Assembly (NCBI RefSeq): GCF_007667425.1
Contig: NZ_VDRC01000001.1
Coordinates: forward strand, 1,394,595 to 1,458,594
Length of the DNA: 64,000 nucleotides
Direction of reading: 5' to 3'
Source of the DNA: Microbacterium sp. 1.5R
GTDB lineage: Bacteria > Actinomycetota > Actinomycetes > Actinomycetales > Microbacteriaceae
Of the stretch, positions 7,498 to 15,511 are shown in pieces. Positions within the stretch are counted from its first letter, which is position 1; each line of letters starts with the position of its first letter. Under the pieces are notes generated by a model, which searched no databases, was not told the origin of the DNA, and worked only from the letters and a program-made list of their open reading frames with translations. The position numbers and the translations under genes are program-made.

Positions 7498-7935
7498 TCA
7501 CTGCCCCCGGTCGGTCGCGACTACGATCCGCTGGAGCGCGGCGATGGCCACCTCCGCCGCATCCTCGTCCTCATCCCTCCACCGCCGGAAGACACGGTCG
7601 AAGGCCGCCGCCCCGATGCTGATCGCGTCCTGCCCCCGAGGCGTGACCTGGAGCGCCTTCCGCCGAGCATCGAGCGGATCTACCTCGCGCGTCACGTACC
7701 CCAGCGACTCGAGCAAGGCGATGGTCTTCGCGGCCGCCTGACGGCTGACGCCGGTCTCGCGCGCGAGGCTCGCAGCGCTCGACGCTCCTGACTGGATCGC
7801 TTGCATCGCCAGCTCATTGGCCACCGTCAATCCCGGGTGGCCGGCGGCCTCGAGGTCGACCAGCACCTCGTCGACCATCGCGTCGAACGCTCGCATCAGC
7901 AGCTGAGCGAACCCGGCACCACTATCAACCCCCAC
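7498..7935 (-). CDS. MarR family transcriptional regulator
   Basis: A 145-residue protein if started at the GTG at 7935. The winged helix-turn-helix is clear: AIQSGASSAASLARETGVSR, then QAAAKTIALLESLGYV, and a wing VDPLDARRKALQVTPRGQDA. The C-terminal helix, rich in Asp/Glu, is the dimerisation element. The frame stays open upstream to 8100, but that stretch covers the operators and the divergent promoter and is not typical protein, so the short form is taken. It is divergent from the epoxide-hydrolase-like gene and very likely represses it through the CAACC-type palindromes in between. Confidence 0.85.
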   Translation of the reverse strand: MGVDSGAGFAQLLMRAFDAMVDEVLVDLEAAGHPGLTVANELAMQAIQSGASSAASLARETGVSRQAAAKTIALLESLGYVTREVDPLDARRKALQVTPRGQDAISIGAAAFDRVFRRWRDEDEDAAEVAIAALQRIVVATDRGQ

Positions 7936-7962
7936 GGGACGACTGTAGCGTCGACGACAGCG

Positions 7963-8011
7963 TTTGACAACCTGGTTGACGGATGCTCTACTAGGCAACC
8001 TAGTTGTCAAA
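7963..8011. promoter_or_regulatory. paired MarR operators and promoter of the hydrolase gene
   Basis: Two near-palindromes, CAACCTGGTTG (7968-7978) and CAACCTAGTTG (7996-8006), are embedded in a larger inverted repeat, TTTGACAAC (7963-7971) with GTTGTCAAA (8003-8011). TTGACA at 7964-7969 and TCTACT at 7987-7992, 17 bp apart, form a plausible sigma-A promoter for the plus-strand gene. Each operator overlaps or flanks a promoter element. Confidence 0.8.
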
Positions 8012-8026
8012 TCGAGGGAGAACTCC

Positions 8027-8911
8027 ATGAGCACAGTCATCGACGCACCCGGGGCCACGATCCCGGAAGTCCGACACCACGTCGCCGACGTCAACGGCAC
8101 GACGCTCCACTACGTCTCGGCCGGAAGCAGCGGCTCGCCGATCCTCCTCATCCACGGATTCCCCGAAACCTGGTGGGCGTTCCACCGCCTGATCCCGGCT
8201 CTCGCCGCAGACCACCGCGTCTTCGCCGTCGACCTCAGGGGCTTCGGGGATTCCGCCGTCGCGGCGGAAGGGTTCACCAGTGCGGATGCCGCGGCCGACC
8301 TCTTCGCGCTGATCACCGAGCTGGGCGTGGGCCCGGTTCACCTCGCCGCGCAGGACATCGCCGGCGGCACCCTCTTCCGACTCGTCTCGGACCACCCCGA
8401 GATCGCCCGCAGCATCGTCGCCATCGAGATGGGGCTCGCGGGCTTCGGGCTCGAACGACTCGGCGATATCACCCAGGGCGGTTCGTGGCACATCGGCGCC
8501 CTCGCCGCGCCGGGCATCGCTGACATGCTGTTCGCCGGTCGCGAGGAGGAGATACTCGGCCGGTGGGCGTTCCCCTCGATGACCGCAGACCCGAACGCCG
8601 TCACCCCCGCAGACATCGCGGAGTTCGCGCGCACGTACTCTCGGGCGCACGGGTGGTCGGGTGCGGTGGGGCTCTACCGGTCGATGCTCGCCGAGGGCAC
8701 TGAGTTCCGGGAGCGCGCACGCACCAAGCTCACTGTACCCACCCTCGCCGTCGGCGGATTCGGCGGCCCGTTCACCGAGACGACCGTCGCCCAGATCGTC
8801 GACGGTCCTGTCGAGAGCGTCCTCCTCGAGGGCGTCGGGCACTACGTCGCCCTCGAAGCGGCCGACCGTTTGGGCCGGGCCATCCTGACGTTCCTCGACA
8901 CCCAGGAGTGA
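8027..8911 (+). CDS. alpha/beta hydrolase, epoxide hydrolase-like
   Basis: A 294-residue protein with an alpha/beta hydrolase fold. HGFPETWW near residue 45 supplies the oxyanion-hole HGxP motif of epoxide hydrolases. AAQDIAGG is the nucleophile elbow with Asp in the Ser position, and GHYVALEA near the C-terminus supplies the catalytic His. The Asp nucleophile argues for epoxide hydrolase or haloalkane dehalogenase chemistry rather than an esterase. A GGGAG ribosome site precedes the ATG at 8027; an upstream in-frame ATG at 7964 overlaps the operator and is unlikely. It is probably induced when a substrate binds the divergent MarR repressor. Confidence 0.85.
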   Translation: MSTVIDAPGATIPEVRHHVADVNGTTLHYVSAGSSGSPILLIHGFPETWWAFHRLIPALAADHRVFAVDLRGFGDSAVAAEGFTSADAAADLFALITELGVGPVHLAAQDIAGGTLFRLVSDHPEIARSIVAIEMGLAGFGLERLGDITQGGSWHIGALAAPGIADMLFAGREEEILGRWAFPSMTADPNAVTPADIAEFARTYSRAHGWSGAVGLYRSMLAEGTEFRERARTKLTVPTLAVGGFGGPFTETTVAQIVDGPVESVLLEGVGHYVALEAADRLGRAILTFLDTQE

Positions 8912-8952
8912 CGACGTCCGGCGACGACATACATCCCGCCGTCGCCCCGCCC

Positions 8953-9095
8953 CCCTCCCGGAGGGTGCTGCGACGCCGGACCTTCCCGGATGTGGGGAGG
9001 ACCTCCCCAGAAGGCCCTCCCCACCCGCTCGCACCAGTGAGCATGCCCTTCCAGCCAGAGACACGAGCGTGCGCGACCGCCCACCTCCCGGGAGG
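8953..9095. repeat. three CTCCC/GGGAG palindromes upstream of the AraC gene
   Basis: In the 225-bp gap between the hydrolase and AraC genes lie CCCTCCCGGAGGG (8953-8965), GGGGAGGACCTCCCC (8994-9008, nested in a larger GTGGGGAGG/CCTCCCCAC fold that ends near 9023) and CCTCCCGGGAGG (9084-9095). The first could terminate the hydrolase transcript. The others could be regulator sites or mRNA folds. No promoter motif stands out. Confidence 0.55.
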
Positions 9096-9136
9096 CGCGG
9101 GCACACCGGTGAGGTTCGGAGTCAGCCGCGGGTCGG

Positions 9137-10099
9137 ATGGCTCGGGCGACGGACTCCCAGGATGTTCCCATCCCGCCCAGCCTGGCTATGCTCGTGTCAC
9201 CCGAAGCAGCGAGGAGGCGAGGCGGGGTGCAGAGATTCCCAGCGCTCTACCATCATCGGAACTTCAGCCTGCGCGACGAGGACGCTCGGGCGTTCGTCGC
9301 ATCGACCGGCTGGGCCCTCGACCCTCCCGTGGAGGACTTCACCTTCGCCGGCGATCTCCTCAAGAGCCGGGATTTCATCCTCTCGCGGTTCTGGCATCCC
9401 GCCGCGAGGTTCACGCGCGCGCCCCTGCCGCACCAGAGGCCAGGCGAACGCCTGATGATCCTCGTCGTCACGGAGGGGAAACTGACGGTGGGCACGAGGA
9501 CGACCGTGAACACCGTGCCCGAGGGCGGCGTGCTGCTCGCGCGCCCCGAGAGCATCACCCACATCGAGAACACGGTCGCGGTCGTGTGCTCTCTCGTCAT
9601 CCTCGGCGGATACAGCCTCGCGAACGGCGTGATCGTCAAGACGGGAACGGCCGCGCCCGATTACCTCGCTCTGTTCCTGACGCTGACGAACGCCATGCTC
9701 TCCCGACCGGTCCTGCCGTCCGAGGCCGCGTTCAACCATGCGAAGCGGGCGGTCACGGAACTCGTGGCGGCGATGGAGGTCGCCAGCGATCTCCGCTCCG
9801 AGAAGGAGGAGCATCGCCCGGGCGACCAGATCTACATCCATGCGGTCGCCCTGATCACGGCGCAGTCGTCTGACCCCGCGACCACCGTGACCGCGATCGC
9901 GCGGGAGCTGGGCGTCTCGCGTTCGCACCTCTTCCGTGCGTTCAAGACTCACGACGACAGCCCGTCCGCCCATCTGCGCAGGGTGCGCGTCGCGAGCGCC
10001 ACGGCGCTGCTCGAACAGGGCGTGAAGGAGATCTCCGCGGCCGAGCAGTCGGGGTTCGCCACGGTTCGCCGGATGCGCAGCGCCCTCGCCGAACGCTGA
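9137..10099 (+). CDS. AraC family transcriptional regulator
   Basis: A 320-residue protein. The C-terminal 100 residues form an AraC-type double helix-turn-helix: TVTAIARELGVSRSHLFRAF, then a second half with ASATALLEQGVKEISAAEQSGFATVRRM. The N-terminal 200 residues resemble the AraC-binding-like domain of the OxyR/NimR-type activators (AraC_binding_2), with a variable ligand site. The ATG at 9137 is the longest start; internal ATG or GTG codons (for example GTG at 9197) remain possible because no strong ribosome site is visible. The stop codon begins a 19-bp tandem repeat array. No obvious target gene lies beside it. Confidence 0.75.
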   Translation: MARATDSQDVPIPPSLAMLVSPEAARRRGGVQRFPALYHHRNFSLRDEDARAFVASTGWALDPPVEDFTFAGDLLKSRDFILSRFWHPAARFTRAPLPHQRPGERLMILVVTEGKLTVGTRTTVNTVPEGGVLLARPESITHIENTVAVVCSLVILGGYSLANGVIVKTGTAAPDYLALFLTLTNAMLSRPVLPSEAAFNHAKRAVTELVAAMEVASDLRSEKEEHRPGDQIYIHAVALITAQSSDPATTVTAIARELGVSRSHLFRAFKTHDDSPSAHLRRVRVASATALLEQGVKEISAAEQSGFATVRRMRSALAER

Positions 10100-10149
10100 C
10101 GACGGCGCCGCACGCTGACGACGGGACCGGACGCTGACGACGGGAAGCC
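10093..10149. repeat. three 19-bp tandem repeats at the end of the AraC gene
   Basis: Units at 10093-10111, 10112-10130 and 10131-10149 share ACGCTGACGACGG and differ in the last six bases. The first unit contains the TGA stop of the AraC gene (10097-10099), and each further copy repeats a stop in the same context. Confidence 0.85.
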
Positions 10150-10319
10150 TCGCGGTGTTGCGCTGCGACGACCAAGATGTTGCAAAACGGATCCAGTGAG
10201 TCGCCTATGCGTCATCATCGCAGGAACGAAGGCCGACTCAGCGTGGTGGAAGGCAGCAAGCTCGGGGGTGGATCGTGGGGGTCGACGCGGCAGCGATGTG
10301 CGGGGATCGGAGTGCGTCG

Positions 10320-10589
10320 ATGTTCGGCGCGGAGAGCGGGGAGAGCTCCGCGCCCGACTCGTTCGACGAGCAGGAGTGGCAAGAGATCCTGAGGGTCGCC
10401 GCGGCGAACGTTGAGGCCGCCGACCAGCGGTTCCGCAGGGAGCATACGGGCGACGACGTCGTGAAGGTCATCGCAGCATTCCGCATCTACGGTCCCCTGG
10501 TGGAGCTGTCGGCGACAGCTCTCCGCCGCTACGCGGAAGCCGTATCGGCTGGCACTCCGTACGACCTGATCACCGGCGACGTCGAGTAG
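10320..10589 (+). CDS. small hypothetical protein
   Basis: An 89-residue protein not recognised as any family. It is acidic at the N-terminus (GESSAPDSFDEQEW) and otherwise likely helical, with AAANVEAADQRF and LSATALRRYAEAV. ATG at 10320 is chosen because GGAG lies eight bases upstream; the frame is open back to a GTG at 10275. It sits alone after the AraC repeats and converges on the DUF7882 gene. Codon third positions look normal for the genome, which supports it being real. Confidence 0.5.
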   Translation: MFGAESGESSAPDSFDEQEWQEILRVAAANVEAADQRFRREHTGDDVVKVIAAFRIYGPLVELSATALRRYAEAVSAGTPYDLITGDVE

Positions 10590-10607
10590 CGGAGGAGTCG
10601 AATCGCT

Positions 10608-10943
10608 CTAGGCTCCCGCGCCCGTCGATTCGATCTCTGCCGAATCCAGAACCTCGTCGACGAGGGAGATCCCGCCGCTCGAGTTCGCCGAGTGCACGAG
10701 CTGCTCGATCCACTTCATGCTGATCTGCGGGGGCTCCGGCTCGTCGAAGACGAAGCGGAGCGGGATCGACGGGTGGATCCAGATCGTCGAACGCCCGCCG
10801 GGCTCACCCTCCGGATGCTTCCAGGAGAGGGTGAAGGATTCGTTGCGTCGCAGCTTCGTCGCAATGACGATCTTCAGATGCGCAAGAGCACGGTCGTCGA
10901 TGTGGATCGGCACGTCGCTCGGACCGTAGATGAGAGTAGCCAT
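10608..10943 (-). CDS. DUF7882 family small protein (often misannotated as ATP-dependent DNA ligase)
   Basis: A 111-residue protein. The sequence pattern MATLIYGPSDVPIHIDDRAL, then AHLKIVIATKLRRNESFTLSW, then a STIWIHPSIPLRFVF strand and a WIEQLVHSANSSGG helix matches a family common in several copies per genome in Microbacteriaceae. Members are often labelled ATP-dependent DNA ligase in databases, but the protein is far too short for a ligase and has no KxDG motif. Its function is unknown. The AT-rich 5' region (10960-10995) with repeated TTAGTTA/GTAAGTAGG-like stretches is probably the promoter. Confidence 0.7.
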   Translation of the reverse strand: MATLIYGPSDVPIHIDDRALAHLKIVIATKLRRNESFTLSWKHPEGEPGGRSTIWIHPSIPLRFVFDEPEPPQISMKWIEQLVHSANSSGGISLVDEVLDSAEIESTGAGA

Positions 10944-11106
10944 GTCCTCGCCCTTCCCGCTGATAGATCAGTAACTAACTTACCTACTTATCCCGTCGGC
11001 GACTGCGGCCGTGTCACACTTCGTCCGCATCACGATGGCCGGTCGAGGAACCGACCCGATCGGCGCGCGCCCCGGCCGCGCCCCGGTATTTCGGTAGCCT
11101 GACCAG

Positions 11107-11559
11107 ATGAACGAGGATCACCCGCTGCTGTCGCTCGTCTACACCAGCTCGGCCGCGCAGCCGTTCTCCGAGACCGAGCTCAGCGATCTGCTCCGGGACA
11201 GTCGGACGAACAACCGCTCCCTCGGCGTCACCGGACTGCTGCTGCACCGGGACGGCGAGTTCGTGCAGATCCTCGAAGGCACCCGTGACGAGGTCGGGGA
11301 TCTGATGGCGCGCATCGCTGAGGATCGCCGTCACCGTGACGTCCGCGTCCTGCTCGAAGAGCCTCTGCACGAGCGCCGCTTCCCGCAGTGGACCATGGGC
11401 TACGAATCCCTCGCCTCGATCGACGAGACGCCTCCGGAGGGGTACCGGGACTCGTTCGACGATCTGCGGATGGGCGATCACGACATGATCGGCCGAGCAC
11501 TCATGGAGCTCACCATGTGGTTCCGCGTCCGGGAGACCGATCGGTCCCTCGGCGCATAG
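11107..11559 (+). CDS. BLUF domain blue-light photoreceptor
   Basis: A 150-residue protein; the first 95 residues are a BLUF (blue light using FAD) domain. The photochemical residues are all in place: Tyr12 in LVYTSS, Asn36 in SRTNNRSLGVTG, Gln54 in FVQILEG, and the WTMGY segment that corresponds to the Trp/Met switch region. The remaining 50 residues are a short C-terminal extension with no effector domain, so signal output must go through a partner protein. No gene for an obvious partner is adjacent. It is divergent from the DUF7882 gene. Confidence 0.92.
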   Translation: MNEDHPLLSLVYTSSAAQPFSETELSDLLRDSRTNNRSLGVTGLLLHRDGEFVQILEGTRDEVGDLMARIAEDRRHRDVRVLLEEPLHERRFPQWTMGYESLASIDETPPEGYRDSFDDLRMGDHDMIGRALMELTMWFRVRETDRSLGA

Positions 11560-11669
11560 GCGGCGGCGACCGAGTCACGCCCCGCACCGCTCCCGACCGC
11601 GTTCTCCGGTGATTGCCAGGCACGGCCGCACCTCCACTGTTATGGTGTTTATATACAGAAGGAGGTTCG

Positions 11670-12047
11670 ATGAGGGTCGCGATCTCGACGAGCGCTGCCG
11701 TGCCGATCTACGAGCAGATCAAGACGCAGGTACGGGCGGCGATCCTGTCAGGGGACGCACCCGACGGCAGCACTCTGCCGTCACTGCGCCAGCTGGCGGC
11801 TGATCTGCGCGTGAGCGTCATCACCGTGACCCGCGCGTACAACGACCTCGTCGCCGAAGGACTGGTCCGCAACGAGCACGGTCGAGGCTTCGTCGTGCTC
11901 GAGGTCGACCCGGCGGTCGCGTCGGGCGGTCTGGCCCGGCGCATCGACGCCGCACTGACCGAGCTGCTCGTCGCGGCGCGCGACGCGCGCATCGACATCG
12001 ACGAAGTGCACCGACGCCTCGATGAGGCATGGAGGAAAGATGACTGA
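11670..12047 (+). CDS. GntR family regulator, YtrA subfamily
   Basis: A 125-residue protein with a GntR winged helix (PIYEQIKTQVRAAILSG, then LPSLRQLAADLRVSVITVTR, then YNDLVAEGLV) and only a short C-terminal helical tail, as in the YtrA subfamily that controls ABC exporters. The ATG at 11670 has an AAGGAGG ribosome site at 11659. The TTTATATAC element (11648-11656) immediately upstream is a likely operator or promoter core. The stop overlaps the start of the ABC ATPase gene by eight bases, so this is a self-regulating three-gene operon. Confidence 0.9.
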   Translation: MRVAISTSAAVPIYEQIKTQVRAAILSGDAPDGSTLPSLRQLAADLRVSVITVTRAYNDLVAEGLVRNEHGRGFVVLEVDPAVASGGLARRIDAALTELLVAARDARIDIDEVHRRLDEAWRKDD

Positions 12048-12888
12048 CGACATGGTGCGGATCTCCGATCTGCGCATCGAACGCCCGAGCTTCGAGGTGC
12101 ACGACATCTCGTTCACGATCCCGCGGGGAGCCGTCGTGGGGCTCGTCGGACCGAACGGCGCCGGGAAGACGACCGTCATCCGCTCGATCCTGGGTCTGCG
12201 GACACCGGATGCCGGAACGGTCGAGGTCCTCGGGCTTCCCGCCGGGTCGGCCGCCGCGCTGGCGAAGACCGGCGTCGTCCTGGACCGACCGACCGCCGCC
12301 GGCGACTGGCGGGTCTCGTCGGTGGGGCGTCGGCTCTCGCCGTTCTACCCGGACTGGGATGACGCGCTGTTCTCCGAGCTGCTCGACCGGCTGCAGGTCC
12401 CTCGCACCCAGCGGGTCGACGAGCTCTCCCGCGGTCAGGGCGTCAAGCTGTCGCTCGCCTCCGCTCTCGCGCAACGCCCGGAGCTGCTGATCCTCGACGA
12501 GCCGTCGAGCGGGCTCGATCCGGCATCCCGTCGCGAGATCGGCGACGTGATCAGGCAGTTCATGGTCGACCCCGCGCATGCGGTGCTGATCTCGACGCAC
12601 ATCACGACCGACCTCGACGACCTCGCCGACGAGCTGCTGGTCTTCGTCGGCGGACGGATCGCCCACCGCGGCACCCTTCCCGACGCCAAGGAGGACTTCG
12701 CCATCGCTCGCGGAACGGGTGACGTGCCGGTCGGCACTCTCGGCGCGCAGCACAGCGGTGGGCAGTGGGCTGCGCTCATCCGCACCGACGATTCGGCGAT
12801 GTTCGGCCCGGAGGTCGTGATCGACGAGGCGACCATCGACGACATCATCATCCACCTGGCCGCCGCGCACGAGGAGGCAGCAGCATGA
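12040..12888 (+). CDS. ABC transporter ATP-binding protein
   Basis: A 282-residue protein. Walker A is GPNGAGKT (about residues 37-44), Walker B is LLILDEPSSGLD, and the H-loop is STHI. The signature motif is LSRGQ instead of LSGGQ, a modest deviation seen in GntR-linked exporters. A C-terminal domain of about 70 residues follows the NBD. Together with the permease at 12885, whose start overlaps its stop as ATGA, it forms a small exporter like the PmtA/PmtB or YtrB-type systems. The cargo is unknown; related systems export membrane-active peptides or respond to cell-wall antibiotics. Confidence 0.9.
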   Translation: MTDDMVRISDLRIERPSFEVHDISFTIPRGAVVGLVGPNGAGKTTVIRSILGLRTPDAGTVEVLGLPAGSAAALAKTGVVLDRPTAAGDWRVSSVGRRLSPFYPDWDDALFSELLDRLQVPRTQRVDELSRGQGVKLSLASALAQRPELLILDEPSSGLDPASRREIGDVIRQFMVDPAHAVLISTHITTDLDDLADELLVFVGGRIAHRGTLPDAKEDFAIARGTGDVPVGTLGAQHSGGQWAALIRTDDSAMFGPEVVIDEATIDDIIIHLAAAHEEAAA

Positions 12889-13523
12889 CTCTCGCATTCA
12901 CCCGACTCGACGTGATGTCGTGGTTCCCCCGCAGGCAGACCCTGCTGCCGCTGGCGTTCGTCGTCGTGGTCGGCCTGGTGCTGCCGATACCGGGGATGGC
13001 GATCGTCGCCGCGGCCTTCGTGACCTCGCTGATGCTGTCGGCGCCGTTCCTCGGCGACGAGCGCGATCACCTCGACACCCTGTACGGCATCCTGCCGCTC
13101 TCGCGCCGCGCGGTGGTGATCGGCCGCCTGCTGTCGATCCTGATCTACGGCGTCATCGCCATGGCCATCGCGACGGTCACGACGCTGGCGGTGGCCGCCG
13201 CACGGGGAGCCACCGTGGCCCCCGAGTTCCTCGGCATCTGCTTCGCGGCCGCGTTCGCCGTCATGGGGATCGCCGTCGGCGTGCAGCTGCCCGTCCTCTT
13301 CCGCGTCGGGTACTCGCGCGGCCGACTGATGGTCTACGCGCCGGCGCTGCTGCTGGCGGCGGCGGCGTGGGCGTCGCAGGCCTTCGGCCTCGTCGACGGC
13401 GACCTGATCGGCACGATCCCGCCCGCCCTCGGCCTCAGCGTCTGCGTGGCCGTCGGGGTCGTGGGCATCGTGGTCGGCACGATCCTGGCCGTCCGCCTCT
13501 ACTCGACCCGCGAGCTCCGCTGA
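12885..13523 (+). CDS. ABC-2 type transporter permease
   Basis: A 212-residue protein with six predicted membrane segments and short loops, matching the ABC2_membrane_5 type. The motif DERDHLDTLYGILPLSRRAVV between helices two and three is typical: these permeases carry a LPxSRR sequence in a cytoplasmic loop. It overlaps the ATPase gene by four bases and is the last gene of the GntR operon. A long perfect hairpin follows. Confidence 0.88.
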   Translation: MTLAFTRLDVMSWFPRRQTLLPLAFVVVVGLVLPIPGMAIVAAAFVTSLMLSAPFLGDERDHLDTLYGILPLSRRAVVIGRLLSILIYGVIAMAIATVTTLAVAAARGATVAPEFLGICFAAAFAVMGIAVGVQLPVLFRVGYSRGRLMVYAPALLLAAAAWASQAFGLVDGDLIGTIPPALGLSVCVAVGVVGIVVGTILAVRLYSTRELR

Positions 13524-13549
13524 CCCGCACGGGGCGGCCTCTGGGCACT

Positions 13550-13598
13550 GAACACGGATGCAGGTCGAGACGGCTCGTCTCGACCTGCATCCGTGTTC
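13550..13598. terminator. 23-bp perfect inverted repeat, bidirectional terminator
   Basis: GAACACGGATGCAGGTCGAG... (13550-13572) is followed by the loop GCT and its exact complement (13576-13598). There is no T tract, as is common in actinobacterial terminators. It lies between the convergent ABC-2 permease and the sugar permease genes and can serve both strands. Confidence 0.8.
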
Positions 13599-13637
13599 CC
13601 GATCCGCACGCCGTTGCGGCGACGCGCGCTCCGGCGG

Positions 13638-14567
13638 TCAGCCCTTCAGTCCGGTGTGGGCGAGTCCCTGCACGAACTGCTTCTGCGCGAAGAGGAACAC
13701 GACCAGCACCGGCACGACCGTGAGCGTCGTCGCCGCGAGCTGCACGTTCCACATCGGCCCGCCGTACGCATCGACGTACTGCGTCAGCGCCTGCGGGAGC
13801 GTGAACATGTCCTTGCTCGAGAGGTAGACGATCGGCTCGAGGTACAGGTTCCACGACTTGAGGAATGTGAAGATCGCCACGGCGGCGAGCGCGGGGCGGG
13901 CGAGCGGGAACGCGATGCGCCAGAAGATGCCCCAGCGGCCCAGCCCGTCCATCCGCCCCGCCTCCTCCAGCTCCGTCGGCAGCCCGAGGAAGAACTGGCG
14001 CATGATGAACACCGCGAGCACGGCGGGCGCCCCGAGGATCGGGATGACGATCAGCGGCCAGTGCGTGTTGATCAGCCCGAGCGAGTTCACGAAGCGGAAC
14101 AGCGGGACGATCGTCACCTCGCTCGGCACCAGCAGCCCGACGAGCACCACGAGGAAGAGCGCGTTGGCACCGGGGAAGCGGATGCGCGCGAACGCGTAAC
14201 CGGCCATGGCGGCCACGAGCATCGTGCCCACCGTGACGAGGGCGGCGATGTACAGGCTGTTCCAGTACTGCTGCGCGAACGGCTGCAGGCGGAACACCTC
14301 GCCGTACGCCTCGACCGTCGGACTCGCCGGCCACAGCGTCGGCACCTTCTGCAGGATCTCGCTCATCGGCTTGAAGCTGCTCGTGATCATCCACAGCGTC
14401 GGGAAGACGAACGGGATGCTGAGCACGGCCATGAGCGCGATGAGTGCGCCCGCGAACCATCGCCGACGACGGGTGGCGGCACCCGGCCTGTCGCGTCGCT
14501 CCGAGGACCCGGTCGTGACCGCGCGGGTGTCGAGCGATTCCGGTCGGTCGATGACGTCAGTTCTCAT
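13638..14567 (-). CDS. carbohydrate ABC transporter permease (MalG type)
   Basis: A 309-residue protein with six membrane segments after a basic N-terminal tail. The EAA loop reads EEAGRMDGLGRWGIFWRIAF and contacts the ATPase. The C-terminus ends FVQGLAHTGLKG, close to the usual GLxxGAVKG end of MalG-type permeases. Its start overlaps the end of the MalF-type gene by 11 bases. No ATPase gene belongs to the operon, so a shared ATPase of the MsiK type encoded elsewhere probably drives it. Confidence 0.92.
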   Translation of the reverse strand: MRTDVIDRPESLDTRAVTTGSSERRDRPGAATRRRRWFAGALIALMAVLSIPFVFPTLWMITSSFKPMSEILQKVPTLWPASPTVEAYGEVFRLQPFAQQYWNSLYIAALVTVGTMLVAAMAGYAFARIRFPGANALFLVVLVGLLVPSEVTIVPLFRFVNSLGLINTHWPLIVIPILGAPAVLAVFIMRQFFLGLPTELEEAGRMDGLGRWGIFWRIAFPLARPALAAVAIFTFLKSWNLYLEPIVYLSSKDMFTLPQALTQYVDAYGGPMWNVQLAATTLTVVPVLVVFLFAQKQFVQGLAHTGLKG

Positions 14568-15507
14568 TGAAGACCCACCTCTTCCTGGTCTGCCATTGCA
14601 CGAGCGTCAGCACGAGCACGATGAGGAACATCAGCACGGCGATGGCGCTCGCGTAGCCGAAGTCGTTGAAGCGGAACGCCTGCTGGTACAGGTAGTACAC
14701 GAGCACGGTGGTGGAGTTGCCCGGGCCGCCGCCGGTGAGAACCGCGATCTGCGCGAACACCTCGAGCGATCCGACGATGGTGAGGATCATCACCAGCAGG
14801 ATCGTCGGGCTGATCATCGGCAGGGTGATCGAGCGGAAGCGCCGCCAGGCGCCCGCCCCGTCGATCTTCGCCGCCTCGCCGATCTCCTCCGGTACGCCCT
14901 GGAGCGCCGCGAGGAACAGGATCATGTTGAGGCCGACGTTCTTGAACACCTGCACCACGATCACGGCCAGCATCGCCGTGACGTCGTTGCGGAGCCAGTT
15001 CGGCCCCTCGATGCCGACGGTGGCGAGGAAGCCGTTGATGCCGCCGTCGGACTGCAGCAGGAAGCTCCAGACGATCGTCCATGCGACGAGCGAGACGACG
15101 ACCGGCGAGAAGAAGAACGTGCGGAAGGTGGTCGTCCCCGGAAGCTTCTGATTCAGCAGCACGGCGAGGAAGAGGGCGAGCGTGACGTTGAGCACGACCA
15201 GGCCGATCGAGAACCACAGGCTCGCGAGCAGCGAGTCGCGGAGGCCGGGATCGGCCAGCATCCGCTCGTAGTTGTCTGCGCCGGAGAACACGAAGGTGTT
15301 GGCGAGCACGTTCCAGTCGTGCAACGAGAACCACAGCACGGCGACCAGGGGGACGAGGACGAAGGCGACCGAGCCGAGCACGACGGGGGCGACCATCGCG
15401 TAGCCGACGATCCAGTCCTGCCGCGTCGCCGCGGAGCGGCGGGGGCGACGGGTGCGCCCCTTCCGCTCCGCGGTGTCGGCCGCCGCGAGGACGGCAGAGG
15501 ATGTCAT
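14557..15507 (-). CDS. carbohydrate ABC transporter permease (MalF type)
   Basis: A 316-residue protein from the ATG at 15507. A basic N-terminal tail (RKGRTRRPRRS) precedes six membrane helices; the periplasmic loop after helix one and the EAA motif (EIGEAAKIDGAGAWRRFRSI) are as in MalF/UgpA proteins. It starts four bases after the solute-binding protein gene stops and overlaps the next permease. The transported compound is unknown; operon context suggests a carbohydrate or polyol oxidised by the FAD enzyme upstream. Confidence 0.92.
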   Translation of the reverse strand: MTSSAVLAAADTAERKGRTRRPRRSAATRQDWIVGYAMVAPVVLGSVAFVLVPLVAVLWFSLHDWNVLANTFVFSGADNYERMLADPGLRDSLLASLWFSIGLVVLNVTLALFLAVLLNQKLPGTTTFRTFFFSPVVVSLVAWTIVWSFLLQSDGGINGFLATVGIEGPNWLRNDVTAMLAVIVVQVFKNVGLNMILFLAALQGVPEEIGEAAKIDGAGAWRRFRSITLPMISPTILLVMILTIVGSLEVFAQIAVLTGGGPGNSTTVLVYYLYQQAFRFNDFGYASAIAVLMFLIVLVLTLVQWQTRKRWVFNEN

Positions 15508-15511
15508 GCGG

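Noticed and set aside
6241..7500. Integrated island with duplicated tRNA 3' end
   Set aside because: No second copy of the T-arm and acceptor sequence of the tRNA-Gly was found downstream in the window, and no integrase gene is present, so attachment sites were not annotated.
10608..10943. ATP-dependent DNA ligase annotation for the DUF7882 gene
   Set aside because: The protein is 111 residues and lacks the KxDG ligase motif; only the small-family pattern is supported.
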